A stretch of 64,000 nt of DNA from a virus, in the IMG/VR virus record IMGVR_UViG_3300014502_000001, positions 28,772 through 92,771 of that record. The stretch is one strand, 5' to 3'. The translations under genes were made by a program, and so were the position numbers. Positions 31,519-41,357 of this stretch are shown one piece after another. The notes under the pieces were generated by a model. That model was not told where the DNA came from and did not search any database. It was given only the letters and a program-made list of their open reading frames with translations. Position 1 is the stretch's first letter. Every line of letters starts with the position of its first letter.

Positions 31519-32901
31519 TTATTTTCCCGCTAAAGCTTTCAGCACGTTCCACGGATCGCTGTCGGGATTGGCAGCATCACCAGCGAGAGCATTATCGATA
31601 GACTCCCACAGTGGGTCTTTATTCTCGCCGTAGTTGTTGAAGAAGTTGTAATCCTGAATTACTTCGGAAATGAAAATGCTGTACATTTCCTTGGCTTGCG
31701 GAACGGTTGGTCCGGTTGACCAGCCGGAGAAATGACCTTGGGCCAGTGGGTCCTGGCTGTCACCATCAATGCGAATAGGCCAGCCCATTGTTTTAGCCTG
31801 CCCAATCATTTTTCTCAGCGACTCCGGACTGTTGGGCAAATGCCATTCAACGCGCAGTCCGGGATAATCCTTGAACAGCACAGGCATGAACAGGGTCATG
31901 TCATGCGCGCCAGCGGCTGAAATGATAATCTTGTTGTTAGCCGCGCCCGCCGCTGAAACATTCTGCACAAACCATCGCAGAAAATCTCCAAAGATTTTGT
32001 CGTTCTGCTCTTTGGTCTCATAGGATTCTTGGCCACGGCTGACCTCGTTGGTGCTGATCTCGTACTGGACGCCCGAGGAGACAATCCTTTTAGTGATCCA
32101 CTGAAAATAAATACCCATGTATTCTTTCTGGGTTCCGGTGTCCGCGCCGAAGCCACCAAACATGCCGCCCGTATGGATGCGGAGGCCGTGCTTGATGCTG
32201 CCGTCCAGTCCGAAATATTCGCCCGGATCACTAGCGCTCTCAGCACCGATATGCTGATGGCAAACGATCCACGGGTGATGCCTAGAATCCCAAGGAGCGT
32301 TAGGACCTGAGTAATTCAATCCACAAGCGATTGAAACATTGAGCAGGATATCTCGTTCCTTACAGAGCTGAATAAGATAATCCAGCTTGTCGATGAAATT
32401 GGGATCCCAAGGCTCGCCATATTCGTCGGACTGCGCAATCGTAAAGACCGGAAAATGCTCATCACCGAATTTAGGCTCAGTGAAATATCCCACAATCTTA
32501 TAGACTGTATTTTTCCAGCCTTCTACTGGAGCAATGCCCCAGACATCATTCAGCATGATGCGCAAGCGCGAGCCTTTATATTTTACCATCTTGTCCACGT
32601 ATTGTTTCATCTGGGGTTTGCTCCAGGCATAAAGATGATAGGAGTCCAGGCCAATACGAGGAATAGACTGATCTGCTTTTTCAATCGGCGGCGTGGGCGG
32701 AATGACTGAGTGCATTTTGCAGATCTCAGCAGGAGCCGCTTGGTCGGCGGGCGGCTTAGCGTCCTTGTAATATCTGCGATCCGCCTTGTGAGGACAGGCC
32801 GGATTGGACAGGAACAGTGGATTGTCCAGGCAGATGTTCACGACGACCGTGGGACGCTTGGGACAGAACCATCCAAGATGCTTACAGAACCAATTGCTCA
32901 T
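31519..32901 (-). CDS. TIM-barrel glycoside hydrolase-like virion or lysis protein
   Basis: 460 residues. After a Cys-rich N-terminus (residues 1-55, eight Cys including CKHLGWFC) comes a β/α repeat protein with RIMLNDVWG, LLNVSIACGLN, then YEISTNEVSRG, in which N-E resembles the acid/base position of clan GH-A enzymes, and a late LRVEWHLPN with a possible nucleophile Glu. It may degrade a host glycan. AGGAG precedes the ATG. Its position next to fibre and membrane genes fits a tail-associated or lytic enzyme. Confidence 0.55.
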   Translation of the reverse strand: MSNWFCKHLGWFCPKRPTVVVNICLDNPLFLSNPACPHKADRRYYKDAKPPADQAAPAEICKMHSVIPPTPPIEKADQSIPRIGLDSYHLYAWSKPQMKQYVDKMVKYKGSRLRIMLNDVWGIAPVEGWKNTVYKIVGYFTEPKFGDEHFPVFTIAQSDEYGEPWDPNFIDKLDYLIQLCKERDILLNVSIACGLNYSGPNAPWDSRHHPWIVCHQHIGAESASDPGEYFGLDGSIKHGLRIHTGGMFGGFGADTGTQKEYMGIYFQWITKRIVSSGVQYEISTNEVSRGQESYETKEQNDKIFGDFLRWFVQNVSAAGAANNKIIISAAGAHDMTLFMPVLFKDYPGLRVEWHLPNSPESLRKMIGQAKTMGWPIRIDGDSQDPLAQGHFSGWSTGPTVPQAKEMYSIFISEVIQDYNFFNNYGENKDPLWESIDNALAGDAANPDSDPWNVLKALAGK

Positions 32902-32903
32902 TG

Positions 32904-33089
32904 CTATCTCCTATAGGCAAGAAATACTGGAATGATAATCCCGACCACAATAAACAGAACTATGGCCAGGACTCTCCCTGACTGATGTGGCGCTGTTAGC
33001 TCTGAGATAGAGGCATAACACCCTGTCATAGGCAGCAGCACCACCACAGGCCATTTCAATTGCTTGCGCAACTGACTTTTGAATATCAC
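32904..33089 (-). CDS. Small membrane protein with possible lipobox (spanin- or holin-like)
   Basis: 61 residues, GTG start with GAGG upstream. A basic N-terminus is followed by VVVLLPMTGC, which resembles a lipobox ending at C23, and a second hydrophobic helix LAIVLFIVVGIIIPVFLAY at the C-terminus. A lipoprotein with a C-terminal transmembrane helix is the layout of unimolecular spanins; a two-helix holin is the alternative. It lies next to the hydrolase-like gene. Confidence 0.5.
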   Translation of the reverse strand: MIFKSQLRKQLKWPVVVLLPMTGCYASISELTAPHQSGRVLAIVLFIVVGIIIPVFLAYRR

Positions 33090-33123
33090 TTAGTCCTCTG
33101 ATCTGGAATAATTGTTAGAAGCA

Positions 33124-33153
33124 GGGCTGACAGCCCAACTGGACTGCCAGCCC
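33124..33153 (-). terminator. Strong hairpin, possible terminator or attenuator
   Basis: GGGCTGGCAGTCC-AGTT-GGGCTGTCAGCCC on the minus strand: 13 bp stem with two G-T pairs, 4 nt loop. It follows the gene ending at 33176. The next bases are TGCTTCT, a poor T-run, so termination may be partial. Confidence 0.5.
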
Positions 33154-33175
33154 CACCATGCGTCGCGCTCTCCCG

Positions 33176-33487
33176 TCAAACGCCCGGTTCGGCAGGAGTG
33201 TTGGCGACGACCGCAGCGGCCAGGTTGTCGGCGGACGTCTTCAAAGAATCAGCGAGAGCCTGAATCTTTGCAGGGTCGTCCTTGATCGCAACCAGCTCGG
33301 TCGCGATTCCTTGAATGAGGACGAGCGCGGACTGCTCAGCGTCTTCATTCGCTTTGACCTGGAGTGTGAGGGCATCGAGTTCCTTGGACATTTGTATCTC
33401 CTTTCGCTGGATGGATTCCAGAATAGCCAAAATCCTGTCCAGCTTATTTTGTGACGCGTCTTCGTGAATATGAATGTGGATATTCAT
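33176..33487 (-). CDS. Small phage protein with two in-frame starts
   Basis: 103 residues from 33487 (AAGGAG upstream). A second perfect site, AAAGGAG then ATG at 33391, would make a 71-residue form starting MSKELDALTLQV. The C-terminal part (ALVLIQGIATELVAIK, then SADNLAAAVVANTP) is a common helical module of small phage proteins near fibre and lysis genes. The His-rich start (MNIHIHIHE) is found only on the long form. Confidence 0.7.
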   Translation of the reverse strand: MNIHIHIHEDASQNKLDRILAILESIQRKEIQMSKELDALTLQVKANEDAEQSALVLIQGIATELVAIKDDPAKIQALADSLKTSADNLAAAVVANTPAEPGV

Positions 33488-33498
33488 AGTTGTTCTCC

Positions 33499-34044
33499 TT
33501 ACTTTCCTTTGGCCTCAAAGCTTATAACTTCGGGCTGCTTGTTTGCTTGAGCTCGTGTCTTATATACACTAACACCAAGGCCGGCAATGCTAATTATTAT
33601 TGCGATTATCATGGACGTTTGTGATGCTTTTCCTGTGGCTACATCGCGGATCTTATTCAGCTCATCCAGATTTGTCTGAATCTTATTCATAATAAGGGTC
33701 AGCTCAGCTCTGGTAACAAAAGTTGCGCTCTGGTCTTTAAGTGTAGCACGAAATTCATTCATGCCAGTCAAGCGTTCGTTCATCGTGGCCTCGGCTTTAT
33801 CAATAGCCCGCTGAGTCTCGGTGAACCGAAGATCGATGTACTCTCGCAGAGTAGGATTCTGCGTCATAGGAGCATTAAGCTCTGCGGCAAGGATCTGTGT
33901 CGACTCGGAGCTCCAGGAAATTGGGTATTTTTCACTCCCAAAATAGGATCCTCCGAAAAGTGCAGAAGCTGTATGAAACAACACAGATCCAAGAATAACC
34001 GAGAGCAGACCGGCCATAAAAGCTTTTATATTGTTAGACCTCAT
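33499..34044 (-). CDS. Membrane protein, holin-like
   Basis: 181 residues. Transmembrane helix near residues 8-30 (FMAGLLSVILGSVLFHTASALF) and another near the C-terminus (SMIIAIIISIAGLGVSV), with a charged coiled coil between (ETQRAIDKAEATMNERLTGM). The MNERLTGMNEFRATLKDQ segment is seen in many phage membrane proteins next to lysis genes. Holin function is likely but not shown. Confidence 0.55.
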   Translation of the reverse strand: MRSNNIKAFMAGLLSVILGSVLFHTASALFGGSYFGSEKYPISWSSESTQILAAELNAPMTQNPTLREYIDLRFTETQRAIDKAEATMNERLTGMNEFRATLKDQSATFVTRAELTLIMNKIQTNLDELNKIRDVATGKASQTSMIIAIIISIAGLGVSVYKTRAQANKQPEVISFEAKGK

Positions 34045-34051
34045 TTGCTCC

Positions 34052-34921
34052 TCACCACTCTACCGACATAAGATTGAATTTCAGACTTTTCGGCTCATCA
34101 ACCATTATCCAGATGCAAGGCCAAAGACCTATGAATGGAATATCCGCAGAAACCGTTGCCACGACAGCCCCATTAATTTTGTAGACGACCGTGGTCGCGG
34201 TGGCGACAATCTCGAATTCATAGACAGTGTTTGGAAGAATGGTGATATTTGAATCTACTTCATTGTGTCCAGCTCCAGCTCTGGAACACGAGAAGAAATG
34301 ACCACCATCATGTGACACGAAACAGAGAGCGTCGCTGTCGGGATAATCAGCGTCGTTTGCACCGGAAGTTCTCATTCCTAGCATGAAGCGCCAGTTGCTC
34401 ACAGAGGCTTGAGTTTTCACTCTGCAAAAGAAAGAAAAGTTAAAGGAAGCTCTGACATGCTCCTGTGCCATATAAAGCGCTCCAGCTGGAGTGAAATCAG
34501 ACCACAGCTCCCACAAAAAATCTGCATCCGGCGAGGATGTTTTTGATCCTGTTCCATGGATTGATGGTGCCAGGCAACCGTAGTAGTACATGGATCCCGG
34601 CTGGCTAGGACTAGGCATGACCACCAGTTTTCTTCTAGGAATAACTACAGCTGTGACTGGAGCAGAATATGGAGCTCTATTTTCCCAGCGTGCAAGAATA
34701 GCATTCCAGGTCAGGACGTTTGCTTCTGCTGGGGTGGGCACTTCCACGTCGGTCAGATCGTCAAGCTTTTGAGCACCGCCGCCGCTGGCTGGAACAGGAA
34801 CGTGATCATCAACCTGGATTGTGGAAGTCTCGCCAGGAGCAAGCGTATGGGCTCTTCCAAGGTAATCGTAATACACCTGCATGATCAAACTGTGGTTGGT
34901 CACCGTCTGTGTGATAATCAT
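34052..34921 (-). CDS. Tail fibre-type protein with lectin-like C-terminal domain
   Basis: 289 residues. KLDDLTDVEVPTPAEANVLT is the short repeat common in phage fibres. From about residue 120 the sequence is β-rich and resembles concanavalin-type folds (SFNFSFFCRVKT, FEIVATATTVVYKINGAVV). AGGAG precedes the ATG. It may contact host or environmental glycans. Confidence 0.6.
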   Translation of the reverse strand: MIITQTVTNHSLIMQVYYDYLGRAHTLAPGETSTIQVDDHVPVPASGGGAQKLDDLTDVEVPTPAEANVLTWNAILARWENRAPYSAPVTAVVIPRRKLVVMPSPSQPGSMYYYGCLAPSIHGTGSKTSSPDADFLWELWSDFTPAGALYMAQEHVRASFNFSFFCRVKTQASVSNWRFMLGMRTSGANDADYPDSDALCFVSHDGGHFFSCSRAGAGHNEVDSNITILPNTVYEFEIVATATTVVYKINGAVVATVSADIPFIGLWPCIWIMVDEPKSLKFNLMSVEW

Positions 34922-34930
34922 ATTTTTCTC

Positions 34931-35680
34931 CTATGCTCTGATTCCTCTCGGACGAATTGCCTTGAACCATTCCACATCACAGGATATGGCATGATAGGCT
35001 CCACCATCACTCCAATTTTTCAGACAGAAGCCTGCCCACCACGGCTGACTGCCGGCATAAATGTTTGTCCACGTGATAGGATTGCCGCCGTTCATCAACT
35101 GAGACCAGGACACTCCATCTGTCGATATCCAGAATGTAAATTGGTTCTTTACAATTCCTCCGATCATTCTGATCTTCAGATATATGGTTGTAGATGAGCT
35201 AGCAAATGTGCCGGGCAGGCCTGATGTACCAGGATTTTCAGCATAAGTCAGAAAAGTTGACGACCCGTCGCCATAGTAGAAAAGAAACATCGAACGATCA
35301 CCACTATCAGAGGAGAAGGGCTCTTGGCTGGCAAATAAAACGCAGCCCGTATTTTTACTCATTACGATATTTGAAAGCTTGCAAATATACTCAACCGGAG
35401 TAGCAAAGCTGCCTGTATAAAATCCAAGATGCCGTCCATTTTGCGAGTCAGAAAGAGTGCCTTCGGTAACAGCCATAGAGACTTTACTTGAAGCTATACT
35501 GATCGTCTTACCCGCGCCCGCTCCAAATGCTCGCCACATCCAATCAAAGGAAGTGCCAATGAATTCATCATAGAAGGCGATGTCGTCCTCAGTTACAGCT
35601 CCGCCGCCGCCGCCACCACCAGCAACTCCTCCGAAGACCTGAGTCCAAACACCGCCGACTTTCGTCCACACACCACTCAT
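34931..35680 (-). CDS. Tail structural protein with LamG/ConA-like domain
   Basis: 249 residues. A short Trp/Gly-rich N-terminus (VWTKVGGVWTQVFGG, then a run of Gly) is typical of fibre-tip proteins. The rest (DEFIGTSFDWMWRAFGAGAG, KISTDGVSWSQLM-like segment FWISTDGVSWSQLM) resembles concanavalin-A-like glycan-binding domains. Confidence 0.6.
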   Translation of the reverse strand: MSGVWTKVGGVWTQVFGGVAGGGGGGGAVTEDDIAFYDEFIGTSFDWMWRAFGAGAGKTISIASSKVSMAVTEGTLSDSQNGRHLGFYTGSFATPVEYICKLSNIVMSKNTGCVLFASQEPFSSDSGDRSMFLFYYGDGSSTFLTYAENPGTSGLPGTFASSSTTIYLKIRMIGGIVKNQFTFWISTDGVSWSQLMNGGNPITWTNIYAGSQPWWAGFCLKNWSDGGAYHAISCDVEWFKAIRPRGIRA

Positions 35681-35691
35681 TATCAGATTCC

Positions 35692-36423
35692 TTATGGATT
35701 ATAATGCCGCGTTGCTAACCAAGAGACTGTTATGCCACCCATAGGCATTCCACTGTTTGATCTGGTTTGAATATCGAACCCAGAAGCAGTCAGATTAAAC
35801 TTGAATGCCAAAGGTATCATAAATTCTGTTTGTGAGGCCACAACAGTTCCTATTGGCTCAATGCCATTATCAGAAGTCGTCCATGTTTCATCTTCTGGGT
35901 CATCGCTGGTGTTGATATAATAGGAAGCCTGGATCGGAGGCGGAGGAAGATGCGGAGGGTGCGCTTCTCTCTGAATTCTTTGCAGAAGCTCCCATACACT
36001 TCTGTTATAAAGAAGAAGAACGGTTGGATCATTATCATTCATATATCGCCGTTTGTCATTCTCTATTGAAACACCATCCCAGTGATAGACTCCGTTGACA
36101 AGATTTGAGCCGAATCCAGTGATCACAAAAGGTGAAACTGGATTTTCAACGCAGGACAAAGCAACTGAATACAAATCATCAACAAAAGGCGTAACAAAAT
36201 CTACATGATAAGTTCCGTCTTCTTCGGTTGTAATGCGTCCTGATTTAGTGGCAGCGATGAATGATAATCCAACATCCATGCTTTCCCATTCACCATACCG
36301 CCGTACCCATTGAAGACCTGTATCAAGCTCTTTCAAAAAATGTCCATCTCTAGCGCCCTGAGCATAGGTCGGTTTTCCCTCTGCTGAAGTGCTTTCCCAC
36401 ACAATATTGCTGCGTAGAATCAT
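35692..36423 (-). CDS. Tail structural protein
   Basis: 243 residues, β-rich. It begins WESTSAEGKPTYAQGARDGHF, includes a proline-rich linker (PPHLPPPPIQ) and ends in a β domain. Located between two fibre-type genes. Likely a receptor-binding or fibre-accessory protein. Confidence 0.5.
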   Translation of the reverse strand: MILRSNIVWESTSAEGKPTYAQGARDGHFLKELDTGLQWVRRYGEWESMDVGLSFIAATKSGRITTEEDGTYHVDFVTPFVDDLYSVALSCVENPVSPFVITGFGSNLVNGVYHWDGVSIENDKRRYMNDNDPTVLLLYNRSVWELLQRIQREAHPPHLPPPPIQASYYINTSDDPEDETWTTSDNGIEPIGTVVASQTEFMIPLAFKFNLTASGFDIQTRSNSGMPMGGITVSWLATRHYNP

Positions 36424-36430
36424 GGCTTAC

Positions 36431-38587
36431 TCACACACAGATATTGCATCCAACCAGAGCTGCTCTAAGCTGATTACACAGAGCAATGACTGTTGCTGGA
36501 TCAGTACAATCTGCATTTACAGAATATGGAACCGAAGCGTCATATTGAATATGAATGTCGCCATCATTGCCGCCCGAAGGAGCTGCCGCCGAAATTGTGA
36601 TCTTAGGCCCAAACTCTATGCCGTTATAAGCCGCATTAACGCGGACAATCTTCAAAGCGTCTCCAGCCACATATGCCGAAGGAGCGTCAGACAAATCGAT
36701 GAATGCCGAAGCGCCGCCGCTGCTACCAGAAACAAATTCCAGCCCGTTATGAGCTGCATTCACTTTGACAAACTTTCCTCCGTCTCCCGCTCCATAAGTC
36801 GCAGGAACATCAGAGAGTCCAATGAATGAGCCGCCACCACCTGGAGCAACCCAAGAGCGCACACCAGCTATGGATGAGGAAAGAACATATCCCTCTCCAA
36901 TGGGATTGCCAAGTACAGGCTCATATACGCCCGCGTGTGTATGAGTCGCCGCTGAAAAGGCTGCGGCATGATTGCCGTCCAGCATATCTGCATTCAGATT
37001 TGGACACATTGTTGTGGAGACAGGTTGGAACGGCGCTGTGCCAATAGCGACCTCAGATATGACTGAGCCCACGACTTCCAGATTTAAGTGCTGAGAAGTT
37101 AGGCGCATTCCTTCCGTCACCACACCTAGCTTATTCACCCACCATCGGAGCACACCTGCCTCTGTGCTGGCGGAGCCCAAAGGATTCAAGTGGCGGCGGT
37201 CAACTCCAACTCCATACGGAGCGTTATAAGCCACGTAGAGCCAAACACCATCTGTAACCGTATTGACTGAATTATGAGGCAGAGCAACCGTGCTGTAGTA
37301 CCTGGTGCAGGTGGATGGATTTATCTTCACTGCCACATTCTGGTAGCCGCCGTAAATTCTTTCTTCGCTACCAGATTTCAAATATGTGGGCCTCTCTCCA
37401 AACAAAGATTCTTCTTGAGGCACATTTCCACTATCCGTCACAATAGAAAGATCGGAAAGAAGCATTTTTAGAAGATGAAACTCAAGTACGACATCCGTAG
37501 TGGCTGCGCCAGACCAAACGTAAGTCCCTGTGTCATCAATAGCAAAGCTGGAAAGCTCAAACTTATGTCCTGGCGAGTATTCCGGCCAGTCCACTGAAGA
37601 GCCAGTTCCCGTCATGGTGGTGGCATCAACAACAAACATCTTTTTCAGTCCAGAATCCCCCATATAAAGCAGGCCCGCATGATATCTGAGACCATAGGGA
37701 TACATAACTGTAGGCCATGCGGGAGACCAGGCGGAAACGTAAGAATAATCCGACAGAAGATATTTCTTTATGATCGCGCCTGTGCCGGTTATAAAGCCAG
37801 CAACATAAAAATATGTCCCATCTGAAGTTATGCCTTTCTCCCAATGAAGACCATGAGCGGCTGTCATCCCATCGAGCGATCCGTCCGACGCCTTGAATCC
37901 CTTTATCTTTCCATCACTGAGATCGTTATAAAGCAGGATACCATTTACATGACAAGCACCGATGTCGGGCTGAAAACCAGACGGATTTATGAAACTAGCT
38001 GTGTCTAAATCCCACTCCGTCCCACGCACGGTCGGAACATCCGGCGTACCACCCGCCTCCGCGCCTGTGCCTTCGCCCGTCATCCAGCCTGCCACGAGAG
38101 GAAGCACGTTTGTCGGGGAATCGAAATATGCTTTTAATTCCAGCTTCGTCTTAGCCTCAGAGATTTCAGGCCCAAGCGTCATGCCCTGGAATAGCGGCTT
38201 GGCCTCGATGTGAATGTCCTGAGGCAAAGCCAAAGTGACTTGTCCTACAGCATGAGCCACAGAAACTTGATGCTCTGTACCCAGGAGCTGCTTATATTCC
38301 CAGGCGTCCGCGCCCGCGTTGACACCTAGCAAATAGTCCGCCGTACCAATGGACGAAAGACCAGCTAATGATAATGTCAGATCAGCAGTGAGATCTCCAC
38401 CGCCCGCTAACGGCGCAGTCGCATTGATCAAGCGTTCTGGTGGCACCGAGGGAGGAACGACAACCGACCCGCCGCCGCCGCTGCCACTCGCGCCCCATTT
38501 TTTAAGCTCAAGCGCAGTGATACGAGCATTCAAGTTTTTGGCAAATATGCCCTGCGCTTGTTTCGTCCAGTAGCCTTCACCAGCCAT
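36431..38587 (-). CDS. Tail fibre/spike protein with β-propeller-like centre
   Basis: 718 residues. A helical N-terminus with GSGGGG linker is followed by LAGGGDLTADLTLSLA, a typical fibre repeat. The middle (about 220-440) has repeated YVSAWSPAWPTVM, LYMGDSGLKKMFVVD-type strands that suggest a β-propeller. The C-terminus has two related repeats, FIGLSDVPATYGAGDGGKFV and FIDLSDAPSAYVAGDALKIV, each followed by RVNAAYNGIEF-like text. Main fibre candidate. Confidence 0.7.
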   Translation of the reverse strand: MAGEGYWTKQAQGIFAKNLNARITALELKKWGASGSGGGGSVVVPPSVPPERLINATAPLAGGGDLTADLTLSLAGLSSIGTADYLLGVNAGADAWEYKQLLGTEHQVSVAHAVGQVTLALPQDIHIEAKPLFQGMTLGPEISEAKTKLELKAYFDSPTNVLPLVAGWMTGEGTGAEAGGTPDVPTVRGTEWDLDTASFINPSGFQPDIGACHVNGILLYNDLSDGKIKGFKASDGSLDGMTAAHGLHWEKGITSDGTYFYVAGFITGTGAIIKKYLLSDYSYVSAWSPAWPTVMYPYGLRYHAGLLYMGDSGLKKMFVVDATTMTGTGSSVDWPEYSPGHKFELSSFAIDDTGTYVWSGAATTDVVLEFHLLKMLLSDLSIVTDSGNVPQEESLFGERPTYLKSGSEERIYGGYQNVAVKINPSTCTRYYSTVALPHNSVNTVTDGVWLYVAYNAPYGVGVDRRHLNPLGSASTEAGVLRWWVNKLGVVTEGMRLTSQHLNLEVVGSVISEVAIGTAPFQPVSTTMCPNLNADMLDGNHAAAFSAATHTHAGVYEPVLGNPIGEGYVLSSSIAGVRSWVAPGGGGSFIGLSDVPATYGAGDGGKFVKVNAAHNGLEFVSGSSGGASAFIDLSDAPSAYVAGDALKIVRVNAAYNGIEFGPKITISAAAPSGGNDGDIHIQYDASVPYSVNADCTDPATVIALCNQLRAALVGCNICV

Positions 38588-38592
38588 GAAAT

Positions 38593-39051
38593 TTATTCCC
38601 CTTGTTCAGGCTCAATATACATCAGCGCCTGTCCAACGATAAGCGCTGTGAATATCCTTTTGTTATACGCCCTGGCCAGCAGCTCTCTGAGCAGAACGAT
38701 ATCTGCAGACTTAGGCTCAAAGGGCTCAGCTGCGCCATATATTTTATCTGCCAGCCAGCGCCGATGTGTCAGTGTGGTGGCATCCAGCTCTTTTTCATCG
38801 TCTGCTCTTTTGCCAATCAGCAACGATATCAAGCAAACCTTTAGTGTGAAAACATTACCCTGTTTTGTCAGGATCTCTGAGAACTTTATATCGTGATCGT
38901 CCAGAATTTTGCAGCAGCCACTTGTACTTGGGGCTGCACCTTCATGCTTGATCAAGGAATGAGCAAATCCTTGCAAGGCCGCTTCATATCCTTGTTCTCT
39001 GATAGGCTCTCCGTCCATCGTTCTTAATGGCTGAGAAAAATCAATCTTCAC
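38593..39051 (-). CDS. Tail-associated hypothetical protein
   Basis: 152 residues; GTG start at 39051 with AGGAGG upstream. Helical. The segment FTLKVCLISLLIGKR then DATTLTHRRWLADKIY resembles small tail-region proteins of other phages but I cannot name it. Confidence 0.5.
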   Translation of the reverse strand: MKIDFSQPLRTMDGEPIREQGYEAALQGFAHSLIKHEGAAPSTSGCCKILDDHDIKFSEILTKQGNVFTLKVCLISLLIGKRADDEKELDATTLTHRRWLADKIYGAAEPFEPKSADIVLLRELLARAYNKRIFTALIVGQALMYIEPEQGE

Positions 39052-39060
39052 ACTGTCCTC

Positions 39061-40686
39061 CTAATATGTTTGGGTGTTAATAATGGCAGTAATCGTCACT
39101 GTGGTTGCTGGTATATTTTTATTGACCTCAAGCACTCTGAATGGAACAGCGTTCATATATCCGCCAGTCCAGTCAGCCCGCTTGCGGCTTAGCAATATGA
39201 CGTCCCAGGGAAACACATCAAAGCCTGATCCACACGACACTTCAAAAGTAGCTAGCCGCGCTGGATATTCCAGGATAGCGCCGTACCTGACAGACAACGC
39301 GTCGGCACTTTCCTTTAGCTGAAGAACAGTCTCCATGGACAACGTCTCACGGTTGCCATATAGTGCCATTGCTATTTCAGAGACGGTTTCTGCAGTTTTC
39401 CATATTTGAGTCTCTGGATCAGGATCATACTGAATGATGATATGCTGATAAATGGCATCACATTTGCGCGTCATCGTGAATGACAAGAAATCCTCATCTC
39501 TGTAATGAGGCGCATCAGCAGGAACAACTGCTGACCCAAATTTGACTGTATATTTCCTGGCATAAGTCGGGACAAATTTGAACATCTGACTGCGTTCCAT
39601 GACTTCAAGGAACTGTCCAAATGTAATTTCCTTGTCCTGATATATGCAAAGATCATCAGTCTTTGCAGCCTTTAGCGCCGCAAAGCCAGCAGCATCCAGG
39701 TCATCAATAGAGCCGGAGCACAACGCGCCGCCTATTGAATTTATATAAGCATCAGATATAATGTCTGCTACATTTTTTATCGAGTCCGCGCCCGTACCTG
39801 GTACGCCGTCCGCATCAACAAGAATTTTAGTCGGCGCTCCCGACACCAGCCACGAGTGCTGACCATCTATGCCCCAAGCAAGTCCACCCACTCCAACAGA
39901 TTGTGAATTTGTTCCCACTTTTACTTTTGGAGTGCCATCTGTCCAAATAGACAACCAGCTATTTCCAGATGGATCGCCCTGACGATTGTAGAACATCTGA
40001 ACACGAGTTATGTGCCAAGGACCACCTACTGGAGTCACGAATGGAACAGCTACCGCAGCCAGATCGTGGGTTGAACGTAGTTGAATGCCCTCCCTGGGTC
40101 CTGGGTATTGAGAAACTACAATGATCTCGTCCGCGCTCGCAGGATCTATCTTCCCCCAAATAACATAAAACAAAGTCCGATATCCACCGCCGCTGCCCTG
40201 ACTACCAAGAGCCCATTCTTCTGGGTCAGCATCAGATATTTTATAGAACGGGAAAAGAGAACCTGTGGGCTCTTTCTCTGTGGCCACAATAAGCTGTCCC
40301 CAGCTACCAATAGGATAGTCAGCGTCCAAACGAAGCCAGTATTTGGTGCTCGGCTGCAGAACGGGCGAGCCGTGAAAGGTAAAACCGACAAACACGCCGT
40401 CTTCAATCCACGGCAAATAATCGACCGTTGGCACAAGAGCATCAGCGTCGGTGCCTTCTCCAACGGGAGATATCCTGATTTGATTTATTGCATTCAGCGG
40501 ACGACGGCTAAGCTTATATTTCAGATCAACCGTATCCACCAGCGCTGGGACAATATTTTTCTTCAGACCCCAGAGTTCTGGAATAGGTGTGCCTTCTAGT
40601 CCGTCAGCCAGATTTGGATAGAAAGGCATATCGTCGCCCTGGTCTTCCTTCCAGAATTTGAAATTAGGAATTTTCTCGTTTAGCAT
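39061..40686 (-). CDS. Tail hub/baseplate-type protein
   Basis: 541 residues from the ATG at 40686 (TGATG overlap with the upstream stop). β-rich throughout, with a FN3-like middle, and a C-terminal part (YQHIIIQYDPDPETQIWKTA, LATFEVSCGSGFDVFPWDVI) that resembles tail-hub ends. Position after the distal tail protein fits. Specific function inferred from order. Confidence 0.55.
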   Translation of the reverse strand: MLNEKIPNFKFWKEDQGDDMPFYPNLADGLEGTPIPELWGLKKNIVPALVDTVDLKYKLSRRPLNAINQIRISPVGEGTDADALVPTVDYLPWIEDGVFVGFTFHGSPVLQPSTKYWLRLDADYPIGSWGQLIVATEKEPTGSLFPFYKISDADPEEWALGSQGSGGGYRTLFYVIWGKIDPASADEIIVVSQYPGPREGIQLRSTHDLAAVAVPFVTPVGGPWHITRVQMFYNRQGDPSGNSWLSIWTDGTPKVKVGTNSQSVGVGGLAWGIDGQHSWLVSGAPTKILVDADGVPGTGADSIKNVADIISDAYINSIGGALCSGSIDDLDAAGFAALKAAKTDDLCIYQDKEITFGQFLEVMERSQMFKFVPTYARKYTVKFGSAVVPADAPHYRDEDFLSFTMTRKCDAIYQHIIIQYDPDPETQIWKTAETVSEIAMALYGNRETLSMETVLQLKESADALSVRYGAILEYPARLATFEVSCGSGFDVFPWDVILLSRKRADWTGGYMNAVPFRVLEVNKNIPATTVTITAIINTQTY

Positions 40687-41357
40687 CAGAGCATTGTCCT
40701 GCGAATGTCTGTGGTGCCAACAGTGATAGCGTCCTCTGCCCAGTCTATATTTCCACTCCAGCCCTCCCAATAAACACGAAATGTATCATACGGCTTGGGT
40801 ACGACAACATCATTTTCCATATGATCTATTTCACCCTGCAACAGCCGCATATATTTACCTTCATAGATATAGGCAGAAAGCCGCGCATCAAAATATCCAT
40901 CTCCATTCAGCAGCTTTACCGCACCGAAGCTCTGTTTCATTCCACCTTCGTGATATGGCGAGCAGCCCGTTGTGACCTGCTGTATTGAATCAGCGCTGAG
41001 GATGGGTAGATAATCGTGTCCGTTGAAAGTGATGGGACTGTGCGATGCAAAGTATTCCCAATTATGGGAGAGATAGATATGATTGGCAGGTGTATCGTCG
41101 GCGGATGTGTGGACATAAAGCACGCCCGTATCCCACCACCACGTGCCCGTTGTAGCTTGACACTCAGCCAAGGAGTTTTTCTTTGCAGTGCGCTGACCTG
41201 TTTCTCTGAGTCTTGAAGGCGCGGCAGCAGTGGGCAGACCCCAGCAATTAGCATAAGGACTGGACTGCTGTGTCCAGACTAGCTCATCTATGCGCAAGCC
41301 AACTTCCCATTCGAGCAGCCAGCAAGGCTGAATGTCTGGAGACGGGACGATTGTCAT
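40686..41357 (-). CDS. Tail tip protein
   Basis: 223 residues. Starts with TAATG overlapping the distal tail gene. Trp-rich β protein (WLLEWEVGLRIDELVWTQ, YWEGWSGNIDW). Lies between the distal tail and hub genes, so a tail-tip part. Confidence 0.5.
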   Translation of the reverse strand: MTIVPSPDIQPCWLLEWEVGLRIDELVWTQQSSPYANCWGLPTAAAPSRLRETGQRTAKKNSLAECQATTGTWWWDTGVLYVHTSADDTPANHIYLSHNWEYFASHSPITFNGHDYLPILSADSIQQVTTGCSPYHEGGMKQSFGAVKLLNGDGYFDARLSAYIYEGKYMRLLQGEIDHMENDVVVPKPYDTFRVYWEGWSGNIDWAEDAITVGTTDIRRTML

